A stretch of 64,000 bases of DNA, from positions 5,262,501 through 5,326,500 of the forward strand of contig NZ_CP012831.1 in the NCBI RefSeq assembly GCF_001307275.1, given 5' to 3'. The notes beneath the pieces are model-generated. The model was not told where the DNA came from. It made no database searches and saw nothing but the letters and a program-made list of their open reading frames with translations. Shown here piece after piece: positions 27,184-36,177 of the stretch. The position numbers and the translations under genes are program-made. The DNA comes from Pseudomonas fluorescens. Its GTDB lineage: Bacteria; Pseudomonadota; Gammaproteobacteria; Pseudomonadales; Pseudomonadaceae. The stretch's first letter is position 1. Every line of letters begins with the position of its first letter.

Positions 27184-27440
27184 GATGACGCTCCTAGGGG
27201 TAATGGAGCCGCCAGACATCGCTGCTAAACGAAAAGGGTGGCGACTGTACGCGGGTTAGCAGACCGGACCCCTAGAAGCCGGCAGACCCAAAGGTCTCCC
27301 ACGCACAACCGCCATTACATGGCAGGCATTAATACCTGCTCAACAATGTGGAGCACCGTGCGTCTAGGGATTCAGGCTGCTAAACCCGACCGCTGATTTT
27401 CAGCGACCAGGTAACCATAGAATCCAGCCCCAAAGCGCAC
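27184..27440 (-). ncRNA. Structured 5' leader of the DUF6124 gene (candidate)
   Basis: About 250 nt upstream of the DUF6124 start hold several short perfect hairpins in the minus-strand transcript: CGCTGA/TCAGCG (about 27391-27405), GCAGG/CCTGC around TATTAATG (about 27322-27339), and AGACC/GGTCT around TTTG (about 27284-27297). A family of similar leaders upstream of DUF6124/DUF3077 genes in Pseudomonas is suspected from memory, not verified here. Confidence 0.35.
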
Positions 27441-27589
27441 AAGCGGGCGGATTCTGGCTTAGTTGTAGGCAAAGGCGCAAGACGACGTAGCCTCAGGACT
27501 GGCGCTCCTTGTTACTACGTATTTGTCTGTAAGACTCGATGCCTGCAGTTAAAGAGGACGGGGCGTTGACGCCATGTGGTGGGTCCAAC

Positions 27590-27822
27590 CTGTGGGAGCA
27601 AAGCTTGTTCGCGCTGACGGCGGAAAATCCAGTGGTTATGGCAACTGACCCACCGCTTTCGCGAGCAAGCTCGCTCCCACAGAGGGATTGATGCCGAACA
27701 CAAGTCTTTTGCTCTCTGAATAACCAGTGTGGGAGCGAGCTTGCTCGCGAAGACGGCGGCACATGCACCATTGATGCAGGCTGACCCACCGCTTTCGCGA
27801 GCAAGCTCGCTCCCACAGGAAA
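27590..27822. repeat. Cluster of four REP elements in two inverted pairs
   Basis: Arms at about 27592-27622, 27651-27681, 27729-27760 and 27786-27818 read GTGGGAGC(A/G)A(A/G)GCTTG(C/T)TCGCG or its complement, giving two head-to-head pairs (BIME-like). They lie in the 3' region downstream of the repeat-protein gene and upstream of the DUF6124 leader, in a 520-bp gene-free stretch. Confidence 0.85.
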
Positions 27823-27960
27823 ATCGCCGTGAACATGGAGTTCGCATCCAACCCAGAAACCCATGAGGGTGAGCGGGTTTCGTCGTGATCAGGGAAGGTA
27901 TAAAAAGCGATGCGAGGATGGTTTCCAGGCCCTCCTCGCATCTTTCACACGCGCGGTGCT

Positions 27961-30900
27961 TCAGGCGTTGCCGAAGACCACGTCGCTCCCCAGCAGGTCG
28001 ACGCCCACCAAGGTAATGGTTGTGATTTGCCCGCCCGTCTCAGCGACGGTCACGATGCTGTCTGCGCCGTTGTTGTCGATCGATTGGACTACGGCGCCCT
28101 GGTCACCATTGAGCACCAGCGTGTCTCGCAGGTTTTGGCTGACATCGAAGCCCGTGACTTGGTACAGGTTTTCGGTGAAGGTCAGGTCGATGTTGAAGGC
28201 ATCCCGCTCACCGCCTGTGCCCACCAGCGTGTAGTCGAAGAGTGCGTCGGTTGCGTTGTTGGCGAACAGGTTGGCGTCGAATGCGCTCGTCGCCGTATCT
28301 CCGTCTTTGTCCGTCAGCGTTGCGTTGAACGACAGCTGCACATCGCTGGCCAGGTTCTCGGTCTCCTGGATGAACTGGATCACGGGAATCTTGATCGCGC
28401 CACGGCCCATTGTGAGTTGAACGGCATCGATCATTGCCGTGCCTTCGCGCTCGATCTCGAAGGACACCTGACCACCGATCTCGGGCGTCAGGGTATTAAC
28501 CTCGGTGAGGTTGGAAAACGTGCCGTCTTCGTAGTAGATCCGGAAATACAGGTCTTCGGTCGCGGTGTTGTAGCCTGCCACCGAGTTGTCGATGAAGACT
28601 TTCATGCCCGTGATCAGGCTTTCCGGGTTGATGACGAAGCTTTCATCGGCCGCGCCGATTGCCGCCAGGTTGTCCCCTTGCAGCAGGTTGTTGCCGACGC
28701 CGATGCCGGAGGTGCTGACGTTCATGGCCGTCGGGTCGATGTAGGACGGCAGTGGCGTGGTTTGCAGGGCAGCCTCGGTGGGGTCGGGGGCTCCGAGTCC
28801 GATGCCGGTCAGGATATCCGTGGTGGAGGCCAGTGCCTTCGCGGAGAAGAACACGATTTCTTCGGATGCCGAAGGAATGGCCGGATTGTTCGTCTCAGGG
28901 ATCAACAAGGTGCGCACCGGATCCGGGCCACCGGCATCGAGCGAACCGTCGGCACTGCTACGTACGATGGTCGAGCTGAAGCCTTGCACCAGGTCCAGTG
29001 CATAGCGACCATTGGCGTAGGCAGTCAGCGTGTAGTCGACGCTGGTGTCGGCAGTGGTGGCATTGTTGTCGAAGTCGCCGGTCAATGTCCCAGCGAAATG
29101 GTACGCGCCGTTGGCGTCCGGCGAGGGCGCCTGTTCGGTGAGCGTGCCGGTCCCGGTGGTGGTCGTGTCGTCAGGCCTGACCAGGGTGAACTGGCCATTG
29201 ACCAACGAGATGTCCAGGCCCGCAGCCCCCAGTCCGTCGGCCCCGACCGATTTATCCCAGAATCCGTACTGCGCAAGCACACTTCCGGTACCGATCAGGT
29301 TGCCGAACGCGACGGAAGGACCATCGTCTTCGAACACCAGGTTCTGGCCGATATTGAGCGTTGCCTGGAGGCTGTCGCCGTCCTTGTCGGTCTTGGTCGC
29401 GATCAACGTGATCAGGTTGTCCGCCAGGCTCTTGGCATCATCGGGATTGGTGGCGTCGGGGTGCACCAGCGCCCGGATCTGGTCGAGGGTGACATCGCCA
29501 TTGGTGGCGACGCTGACGGTTAACACCAACAGGTTGGTAGTGGCCGTGCGACCTTCGACCGTCGTGCCATTGAGCGAGAGGTTGACCGCCTCGCCGGTGG
29601 CCGTGTCGGTGAGTCCGGAAGCGCCGGTCACCACGCCGAGGGCGTAGGTCAGCGTGCCGGCACCGTCGGCGCCGTAGGCGGAGGTGAAGTTGGCGGCGAA
29701 GTTCTGCGTGGCGTTGGTGCCCAGTAGCGTTTCGTCCACCGTCAGGGTTGGCTCGGTGCCGGTGGTGCTGATGCTCGGCCCGTCATCTTCGAACACCAGG
29801 TTCTGGCCGATGTTGAGCGTCGCCTGGACGCTGTCACCGTCCTTGTCGGTTTTGGTCGCGGTCAGCGTGACCAGGTTGTCCGAGGTCAGGCTCTTGGCGT
29901 CATCGGGATTGGTGGTGTCGGGGTGCACCACGGCCCGCATCTGGTCGAGCGTGACATCGCCATTAGTGGCCACGCTGACGGTGAACACCAGCAGATTGGT
30001 ACTGGCCGTGCGGCCCTCCACAACCGCGCCGTTGAGCGAGAGGTTGACCGCTTCACCCGTGGCCGTGTCGGTCAGCCCGGAAGCACCCGCAACCACGCCC
30101 AGCGCATAAGTCAGCGTACCGGCACCGTCGGCGCCGTAGGCGGAGGTGAAGTTGGCGGCGAAGTTCTGTGTGGCGTTGGTGCCCAGTAGTGTCTCATCTA
30201 CCGTCAGCGTTGGTTCGGTGCCGGTGGTGCTGATGCTCGGCCCGTCATCTTCGAACACTAGGTTCTGGCCGATGTTGAGCGTCGCCTGGACGCTGTCACC
30301 GTCCTTGTCGGTTTTGGTCGCGGTCAGCGTGACCAGGTTGTCCGAGGTCAGGCTCTTGGCGTCATCGGGATTGGTGGTGTCGGGGTGCACCACGGCCCGC
30401 ATCTGGTCGAGCGTGACATCGCCATTAGTGGCCACGCTGACGGTGAACACCAGCAGATTGGTACTGGCCGTGCGGCCCTCCACAACCGCGCCGTTGAGCG
30501 ACAGATTGACCGCTTCACCCGTGGCCGTGTCGGTCAGCCCGGAAGCGCCGGCCACCACGCCCAGTGCATAGGTCAACGTACCGGCACCGTCGGCGCCGTA
30601 GGCGGAGGTAAAGTTGGCGGCGAAGTTCTGCGTGGCGTTGGTGCCCAGTAGCGTCTCGTCCACCGTCAGGGTTGGCTCGGTGCCGGTGGTGCTGATGCTC
30701 GGCCCGTCGTCTTCGAAAATCATCTTGGAGCCGATTTCGGTCTTCGCAACGGACGCCTGGACCAGGGTGAAGCCGCCGATGTCAAAGTCGGCGTGGTTGG
30801 TGCCCTTGGCATCGAGGGCCGCGCCGTTTTCGATGAGCACACGGTTGTGATCTGACGTGGTGGTGTATTCGATCTGGTAGCCGGCCTTGACGCCGGTGAT

Positions 30901-32136
30901 GGTGGCGACCCCGGACGCGAAGCTGATGACTATGCCCGCATCATTGGCAGAGCCGTCCGAGTTCTCGATGACCACCCCGGTGCTGGTATTGGTGACACGG
31001 ACATTGCTGATCGCTACCGAGGTGTCACCGGTGTAGCCATTGACGAAATTCACCCCGGATTCAGCCGCGGTGCTGAACGCGCTGATTTTTACCACGGCGG
31101 TCTTGCCGGCCTGCAACTGCACGACATCGAAGTTGGCCATCTTCGTATTGAAGACGTCGGTAAAGTCGATGTTGGATTCCACATCCGCTTCGGTCTGGTC
31201 CAGGTTGGGAATGGTCACATCCTGCCTGGCACCGGTGACGAAAGTGAAACGGATGCCTTCCTGTTCCACGATCATCTGGTTATTGGTACCGAAGGTTGTC
31301 GGCCCACCGGCCTGGCTGGTGTTGATCGTGTCACCGGTGGTGATGTTGGCGCCGCTGGACTGGTCGGCCGGGTTCTTGCCGGTGGCGATGATAGTGGGGT
31401 CGGTGATGCGCAGGACACCGTCGACCAGCTCCGTCGTGGGGTTCGCTGTTGTGAACATCAGGAACAGGTTCTGGCCGGAAGGCGCATTGGCCAGGCTGAA
31501 TTCCAGGTCCTGGCTCGCGCCGATGAAGACTTTGTCCAGCAGGTTGACGGCATCGTCGGGGTTGGTGTTGACGGGTTGCTGGAGCGGTTCGTAGAGCACG
31601 GTCCAGATCTTGCCGCCGGTGGCGGTTTCTTCAATGTAGGCGGCGAAGACGATGGCACCAGTTAGCCCACCGGCCCTACCGAGAACGATATTGTCGTTGG
31701 TGTCCGTGTAGAGAAGGATGCTGGTGCCGTTGAGCGTATCCAGTCCACTGTCCACACCGTCGAGCGGCGCACCGGTGCTGCCGACGAAGCTGATATTGGT
31801 AATGCTTGCGCCAGGTGCGGCATTGACCGTGAATGCATCGCTGCCGGTGTCGCCTACGGCACCGGTATAGCCGCTCAAGGCGACGCCCGTCGCGGCCCCT
31901 GTGCCAAGGGCAGTCAGCCGACTGGCGAAGGTCAGGGGGAGGGACGCGACCAGAATGTCGTTGTCATCCGTATCTGTTGCGGCGCCCGGCGTGGCGGTGC
32001 CGTTTTGCAAGCCGGCGGTTTCATCCAGCGTCACGTTGACGCCGGTTGACACGACACCCAGGCCAGTGCTGGCTGTTACCGTGTATAGCGAGTCTGGATC
32101 GCTCGGCAGCGCGGAGTCTTGCTCGAGAATAGTCAT
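27961..32136 (-). CDS. Large repeat protein, predicted type I secretion substrate (DUF5801/T1SS-143-type repeats)
   Basis: 1391 aa, acidic, low in Cys, from ATG 32136 (GGAG 7 nt upstream). There is no signal peptide, as expected for a type I substrate. The middle (about 480-940) has three ~154-aa repeats beginning (F/I)EDDGPSI and ending NIGQNLV; two are identical at the protein level and one is diverged. DxDGDS segments recur, but no run of GGxGxDxLx nonapeptides is visible. The C-terminal ~100 residues (LYQVTGFDVSQNLRDTL, GSDVVFGNA) would carry the secretion signal. The type I export genes lie 2-7 kb away on the other strand. A role in surface adhesion or biofilm is inferred. Confidence 0.85.
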   Translation of the reverse strand: MTILEQDSALPSDPDSLYTVTASTGLGVVSTGVNVTLDETAGLQNGTATPGAATDTDDNDILVASLPLTFASRLTALGTGAATGVALSGYTGAVGDTGSDAFTVNAAPGASITNISFVGSTGAPLDGVDSGLDTLNGTSILLYTDTNDNIVLGRAGGLTGAIVFAAYIEETATGGKIWTVLYEPLQQPVNTNPDDAVNLLDKVFIGASQDLEFSLANAPSGQNLFLMFTTANPTTELVDGVLRITDPTIIATGKNPADQSSGANITTGDTINTSQAGGPTTFGTNNQMIVEQEGIRFTFVTGARQDVTIPNLDQTEADVESNIDFTDVFNTKMANFDVVQLQAGKTAVVKISAFSTAAESGVNFVNGYTGDTSVAISNVRVTNTSTGVVIENSDGSANDAGIVISFASGVATITGVKAGYQIEYTTTSDHNRVLIENGAALDAKGTNHADFDIGGFTLVQASVAKTEIGSKMIFEDDGPSISTTGTEPTLTVDETLLGTNATQNFAANFTSAYGADGAGTLTYALGVVAGASGLTDTATGEAVNLSLNGAVVEGRTASTNLLVFTVSVATNGDVTLDQMRAVVHPDTTNPDDAKSLTSDNLVTLTATKTDKDGDSVQATLNIGQNLVFEDDGPSISTTGTEPTLTVDETLLGTNATQNFAANFTSAYGADGAGTLTYALGVVAGASGLTDTATGEAVNLSLNGAVVEGRTASTNLLVFTVSVATNGDVTLDQMRAVVHPDTTNPDDAKSLTSDNLVTLTATKTDKDGDSVQATLNIGQNLVFEDDGPSISTTGTEPTLTVDETLLGTNATQNFAANFTSAYGADGAGTLTYALGVVTGASGLTDTATGEAVNLSLNGTTVEGRTATTNLLVLTVSVATNGDVTLDQIRALVHPDATNPDDAKSLADNLITLIATKTDKDGDSLQATLNIGQNLVFEDDGPSVAFGNLIGTGSVLAQYGFWDKSVGADGLGAAGLDISLVNGQFTLVRPDDTTTTGTGTLTEQAPSPDANGAYHFAGTLTGDFDNNATTADTSVDYTLTAYANGRYALDLVQGFSSTIVRSSADGSLDAGGPDPVRTLLIPETNNPAIPSASEEIVFFSAKALASTTDILTGIGLGAPDPTEAALQTTPLPSYIDPTAMNVSTSGIGVGNNLLQGDNLAAIGAADESFVINPESLITGMKVFIDNSVAGYNTATEDLYFRIYYEDGTFSNLTEVNTLTPEIGGQVSFEIEREGTAMIDAVQLTMGRGAIKIPVIQFIQETENLASDVQLSFNATLTDKDGDTATSAFDANLFANNATDALFDYTLVGTGGERDAFNIDLTFTENLYQVTGFDVSQNLRDTLVLNGDQGAVVQSIDNNGADSIVTVAETGGQITTITLVGVDLLGSDVVFGNA
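29320..30702 (-). repeat. Three in-frame tandem repeats (about 462 bp each)
   Basis: Units 29320-29778 (459 bp, diverged), 29779-30240 and 30241-30702 (462 bp each). The last two encode identical amino acids and differ by few silent bases, so they are the product of a recent duplication or gene conversion inside the secreted-protein gene. Confidence 0.9.
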
Positions 32137-32443
32137 GACTTTCTCCAAAGCATGCGGTCATCAAGGCCTGACCGTTGACCGTTGACCGCAACTATGAGGA
32201 AGCACAGGGCCATCGCGCATCGGCTGATACTCCCAGGCGGGGTGGGAGTTTCGGCCTATGCCGTGTACCGGCAACGGGAGTGAGTCGGTGAGGGCAGATT
32301 TGCGCAAAACCCCGACAGTCCCAGCAAGCCTGCGAAAGCCTGGCAGTCGCCATTGCGAGAAAGTGAAGTCGTCGATAACGACAGCGCCCACGGGCGCCGG
32401 GCGGGCGAATGTTTCGTCTGCCTGCTCACGCAGGAGAGCGATC
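32137..32443. promoter_or_regulatory. Divergent control region of repeat protein and SDR genes
   Basis: 307 bp between two divergent genes. No open frame with a ribosome site is evident. CCGTTGACCGTTGACCG (32170-32186) is a short direct repeat of CCGTTGA; nothing else stands out. Confidence 0.35.
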
Positions 32444-33208
32444 ATGACCGATTTTCAACACAGCATTCCCCACGAAGTCCAAGGCAAGGTTGCACTGGTC
32501 ACTGGCGCCGCCAGTGGCATCGGCAAGGCCATCGCATTGCTGTTGCATGTCCGCGGCGCCAAGGTAATCGCTGAAGACATCAACCCCGCCGTCCATGAGC
32601 TGGCCCGTCCCGGGCTGGTGCCGCTGGAGGCCGACATCACCGCGGATGGCGCCGCCGAGCGCGCTGTCGGCCTGGCCGTCGAGCAGTTCGGCCGGCTGGA
32701 TATCCTGGTCAACAATGCCGGGATCATCATCAATAAACTCGTCATCGACATGACACGCCAGGACTGGGAGCGCATCCAGGCGGTCAACGCCACGGCCGCT
32801 TTCCTGCATTCGCGCGAAGCGGTCAAGGCGATGATGCCGAACAAGGCGGGGGCCATCGTCAACATTGCGTCCTACGCGTCCTATTTTGCCTTCCCGACCA
32901 TTGCCGCCTATACCGCGTCCAAAGGTGCCCTGGCGCAACTGACGCGCACCCTGGCACTGGAAGTCATCGAGCATGGCATTCGCGTCAATGCCATCGGTGT
33001 TGGCGATGTGGTCACCAACATCCTCAATGACGTGGTCGAGGACGGTCCGGCGTTCCTCGCCCAGCACGGTGAAGCTGCGCCCATCGGCCGGGCCGCGCAG
33101 CCGGAAGAAATTGCCGAGGTGGTTGCGTTCCTGGCCTCGGATCGCGCGAGTTTTGTGGTCGGCGCGGTGGTCATGGCCGACGGTGGCATGACCGTTACCG
33201 CAGGCTGA
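32444..33208 (+). CDS. Short-chain dehydrogenase/reductase
   Basis: 254 aa, classical SDR. The cofactor motif is TGAASGIGKAIAL (about 20-32), then NNAGI and the catalytic YTASK. Arg/Lys and Ser positions (VNIASYAS) are present. AGGAG lies 7 nt upstream of ATG 32444, chosen over a much longer frame. It stands alone between the secreted-protein gene and the convergent beta-propeller gene, and a strong terminator separates it from the latter. Substrate unknown. Confidence 0.9.
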   Translation: MTDFQHSIPHEVQGKVALVTGAASGIGKAIALLLHVRGAKVIAEDINPAVHELARPGLVPLEADITADGAAERAVGLAVEQFGRLDILVNNAGIIINKLVIDMTRQDWERIQAVNATAAFLHSREAVKAMMPNKAGAIVNIASYASYFAFPTIAAYTASKGALAQLTRTLALEVIEHGIRVNAIGVGDVVTNILNDVVEDGPAFLAQHGEAAPIGRAAQPEEIAEVVAFLASDRASFVVGAVVMADGGMTVTAG

Positions 33209-33233
33209 ATCGAGTGGTGGATGATACCTGGGT

Positions 33234-33262
33234 CACCGGCCGGGCTGTGCGCCCGGCCGGTG
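33234..33262. terminator. Bidirectional rho-independent terminator
   Basis: Perfect 12-bp stem CACCGGCCGGGC/GCCCGGCCGGTG around TGTGC, followed by TTGTTGT on the plus strand. It lies between the convergent SDR and beta-propeller genes and would also mark the 3' end of the ebo gene train. Confidence 0.8.
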
Positions 33263-33268
33263 TTGTTG

Positions 33269-34324
33269 TCAGAGTTGCACCCGACGAAGCCGGCCGCGTA
33301 ACGGCACCACGTTTTCCTCTGGCGTGGGCAGTGGCCGCCCGACCAGGCCCATGCCTTCGCTGACCAGTACCGCGTCGGGTAACAGGCACAGGTTGGACGG
33401 GGTATCCAAGCCTCGGGCAAGCACGGTGACCTGGGCTGTTTGCAAGTCGCAGCCCAGCAGTCGTCCACTGAATCGGGTAAAGCCGCCATGCAGGGGTTCG
33501 CCGTTCCAGTCGGGGAGCAGGGGTTGTTGCAAGCGCTCGCAGAGTTCCAGCACCAGCAGGTGGCCGTTGGGGCGCAGCGCCAGCCCGGTGGGCAGTTGCA
33601 GGCCGCGAATCAGGATGTCGATCTCGGCGCTGGCGGGGCAGACCCGGATCACCTGGCCGGCCTTTTCGGCAAAGTCGATGCCCTTGCGGCTCGGGTCGCC
33701 GTGCAGTTCCCCCGAGAACAGACTGATCAGCACAGCGTCTGTCGCCGGTTCGTACACCAGGGTCACGGGAACGGCTTCCTGGCCTTGATCCAGTTCGGGC
33801 AGTTGAGCCAGCACGCGCTCCTCTTGGCCCTTGACGAACTCCACCAACTGATTGGTATCGGGCTTGACGGCCAGCCAACTGCGGCGGGTCGGGTGGTAGC
33901 ACAGCGCGTTCAGGTTGCCGCGGCTATGGAAGACCGGCTCGGGCGGCGTGAATTGCAGGTCCAGCAGTTTGGAACCGGCGACGTAATCGGTCTGGCTGAC
34001 CAGGCAGCGTCCGTCACCGCAGGCGATGTCCGACAGCCCCATGATTTCATCACGCAGCATGCGTGCCTGTATGTTCATGGCGCGAAACCCTTGCGCCAGG
34101 GTTTCGCGGGGCAGGTAGGCGCCGGGCCGCTGCAGATCCGGGCGCAGTCGACTGATACGGCCGCTGAAAGGTTGGTCGGGCAGCCCGGAACCTGCTTCGG
34201 TGAGCAGCAGGCTGCCGTCGGCTTGCAGGCAGAGGCCACGAGGGTTCAGCAGGTCCTCGGCGACAAGGGTGCTGGGGCGCAGGCTTTCCTCCGGGTGTGC
34301 GGGGATCTGAAGGGGAACTGACAT
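33269..34324 (-). CDS. Beta-propeller (SMP-30/NHL-like) protein
   Basis: 351 aa from ATG 34324 (GGAGAG upstream). Repeated blade-like motifs are visible: LLNPRGLCLQADGSLLLTEAG, MGLSDIACGDGRCLVSQ, QLPTGLALRPNGHLLVLEL and LDTPSNLCLLPDAVLVSEG. Each has the pxgla...dG.l.v pattern of SMP-30/NHL propellers. No signal peptide is seen. It is the last gene of the long minus-strand train with the ebo genes. Cyanobacterial scytonemin clusters also contain propeller proteins (ScyD/E/F), a suggestive but unproven parallel. Function: binding or lactonase-like, not determined. Confidence 0.7.
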   Translation of the reverse strand: MSVPLQIPAHPEESLRPSTLVAEDLLNPRGLCLQADGSLLLTEAGSGLPDQPFSGRISRLRPDLQRPGAYLPRETLAQGFRAMNIQARMLRDEIMGLSDIACGDGRCLVSQTDYVAGSKLLDLQFTPPEPVFHSRGNLNALCYHPTRRSWLAVKPDTNQLVEFVKGQEERVLAQLPELDQGQEAVPVTLVYEPATDAVLISLFSGELHGDPSRKGIDFAEKAGQVIRVCPASAEIDILIRGLQLPTGLALRPNGHLLVLELCERLQQPLLPDWNGEPLHGGFTRFSGRLLGCDLQTAQVTVLARGLDTPSNLCLLPDAVLVSEGMGLVGRPLPTPEENVVPLRGRLRRVQL

Positions 34325-34356
34325 AGGCTCTCTCCGTGAACAAAAGGGGGACGCGG

Positions 34357-36174
34357 TCATTGCGGCGGTTGCCACGGTTCACCGGTGAGGTAGGCCCGCA
34401 GCAGTGCCCGCTGGCAGGGCGACATCGAGCGCACCACCGGCATGAACAGCGTGGTGCCTTTGTACGCATCCGAGGTGCGGGCCAGGATGGGGTTCTTGGC
34501 GCCCATGATGGCGTCGGGCTGATTCAGCGGGATATAGCGCGACATGGCGGGGAAGGCCAGGTAGTGAAAGCGCAGCACGTTGGGGTACATCAGCGGCCAG
34601 GTGATGGTCGTGCCCTGGGGGATGCCGAAGTCGGTCTGGGCGTATTTGCGAAAGTTGGTGAAGTAAGCGCTGCTGTCGAGGCCGTTGGCCGTGCAGGTCA
34701 GGGCGACGAAACCGGCCTGGGCGGCGCTGCCCGGTTTGACGGTGACGGGGAAGCTGACTGAAAGCTGGCCGGCGCTGACCGTCAGCGAGTCAGGGTAGTC
34801 GAGGAAGTCCCAGTACTGTGGTTCTTTGTACGTGGGGGGATCGGCTGCCGGGATTGCCTTCAGGCCGATTTCGGTGGTGCTGGGCACCGCGCCGCCCAGG
34901 TACCGGACCTGCAGGGTGATCGACAGGCCGTTGGGGTAGTCCTCCAGGTAGACGTTGCGCTGGTCGGCATAGATCCGATAGGTCGACTCGGTGGCTTGCA
35001 ACGTGGTACCGGCGACCTTGCCCGGTGCGTTGATCGCCAAGGCAGAGGTCCGTACTGCCTCTAGCTGATCGAAGGTCAGGGGCAGGTCGACGATGCCGCC
35101 GTACACGTAGTAGTCCAATAAAAAGCGGCTGGTCGGCTCCAGGGTCGTCAGGGTGGTGGCGCCGGCGCTGATGGTCACGGTCCCGTAATTGGCGTTGGGG
35201 CCGATCGGGCTGGTGATGTCGTCCCTGACAGCCCGGAAGGTCTCCTTCGGAATGACGTTCACCATGTCGATGCTCAGGTAACCGGTATTGTCCAGGTCGG
35301 CATAGCCAGCATTGCCCGTGCTCTGGTTGACCAGTTGCCGGCCCGGCTGGCAGTTCAGCGGCTCGTTGGCGAAGGCCGGGGCCAGCGTGCCGATGACCCG
35401 GCCGATGCTCGGGTTGGGGGTGTACTTGCCGGCGGCGTAGTCGGCGTCCAGTTGTTCGGTGGTCATCGTGGGGCACATTTCGAACATGACGAAACGCAGG
35501 ACAATGCCCGTGGCATTCGGTGCCTGGATGATCGCGCGCAGGCCGCTGCTGTTCTGGTTCCAGCTGACGATGCTGCTCAAGGGGAACGTCAGTTGAAAGG
35601 TGCCACTGGCGTGGAAAGAGCCCGGCGCATCCATTTTTGCCGGCAACAGCACACGTCCCGCGACGTCGAAACTGCTGCACACGGTGTCGCTGCGAATCAG
35701 CAACTGGATGTTGTCGTTGCCGCCGATTTGCAGGCCGCCGACGAAGATCTGGGTGGTCGTCGAGGCGGTGGGGTCCAGGTCCACCATCATCGGGCCGGAC
35801 ACCGGTCCCTGGCCGGTCACCGGGTCCACCGAGCCGAGCAGGTAGACGGCCTGGCCCACCAGGTCGCCGGTGGTGCTGATGCTGCCGGGGATGCCCTGGG
35901 AGCTGATCAAGGCGTTCTGCATGTCGACGACATGCTGCCCGTAATGATTCCAGCCACCGGCGGTGTAGTAGTTGCCGGTGGGGGCATTGATCATGTTGTT
36001 CAACTGGTCATCGGTGTAGGACTCGGCCCCGGGTGCCAGGGTCGAGGTGGTCAGGTCGAAGAGCGGCCAGTCATCGTTGCCATCGTAGGGAATGGTCGGG
36101 GAGTTGTTCGGCAGGCTGACGTCCGTGCGGATGCCGCCCCAGAAATTCAGCCGTGGTCCGTTCAGGATGCTCAT
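34357..36174 (-). CDS. Large protein resembling the N-terminal half of VioB/RebD (copy B)
   Basis: 605 aa, no signal peptide. It starts MSILNGPRLNFWGG, like VioB (MSILDFPRIHFRG as remembered), and ends with YIPLNQPD, FMPVVRSMSPCQRALLRAYL, which matches the YPFMSDKVFSL/YMPSTRELSAPKARLFL region that closes the N-terminal half of VioB. The ferritin-like catalytic half of VioB/RebD is absent. It is a paralogue of the 794-aa protein at 38656-41040, with shared start and end motifs and a longer, divergent middle in that copy. The start lies 3 nt behind a CxxCH-protein gene (GAGG ribosome site). Function not known; the VioB link is from memory and needs a profile search. Confidence 0.72.
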   Translation of the reverse strand: MSILNGPRLNFWGGIRTDVSLPNNSPTIPYDGNDDWPLFDLTTSTLAPGAESYTDDQLNNMINAPTGNYYTAGGWNHYGQHVVDMQNALISSQGIPGSISTTGDLVGQAVYLLGSVDPVTGQGPVSGPMMVDLDPTASTTTQIFVGGLQIGGNDNIQLLIRSDTVCSSFDVAGRVLLPAKMDAPGSFHASGTFQLTFPLSSIVSWNQNSSGLRAIIQAPNATGIVLRFVMFEMCPTMTTEQLDADYAAGKYTPNPSIGRVIGTLAPAFANEPLNCQPGRQLVNQSTGNAGYADLDNTGYLSIDMVNVIPKETFRAVRDDITSPIGPNANYGTVTISAGATTLTTLEPTSRFLLDYYVYGGIVDLPLTFDQLEAVRTSALAINAPGKVAGTTLQATESTYRIYADQRNVYLEDYPNGLSITLQVRYLGGAVPSTTEIGLKAIPAADPPTYKEPQYWDFLDYPDSLTVSAGQLSVSFPVTVKPGSAAQAGFVALTCTANGLDSSAYFTNFRKYAQTDFGIPQGTTITWPLMYPNVLRFHYLAFPAMSRYIPLNQPDAIMGAKNPILARTSDAYKGTTLFMPVVRSMSPCQRALLRAYLTGEPWQPPQ

Positions 36175-36177
36175 GAG

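Noticed and set aside
27910..29523. 537-codon plus-strand frame
   Set aside because: Antisense of the large repeat protein; periodic composition mirrors the repeats.
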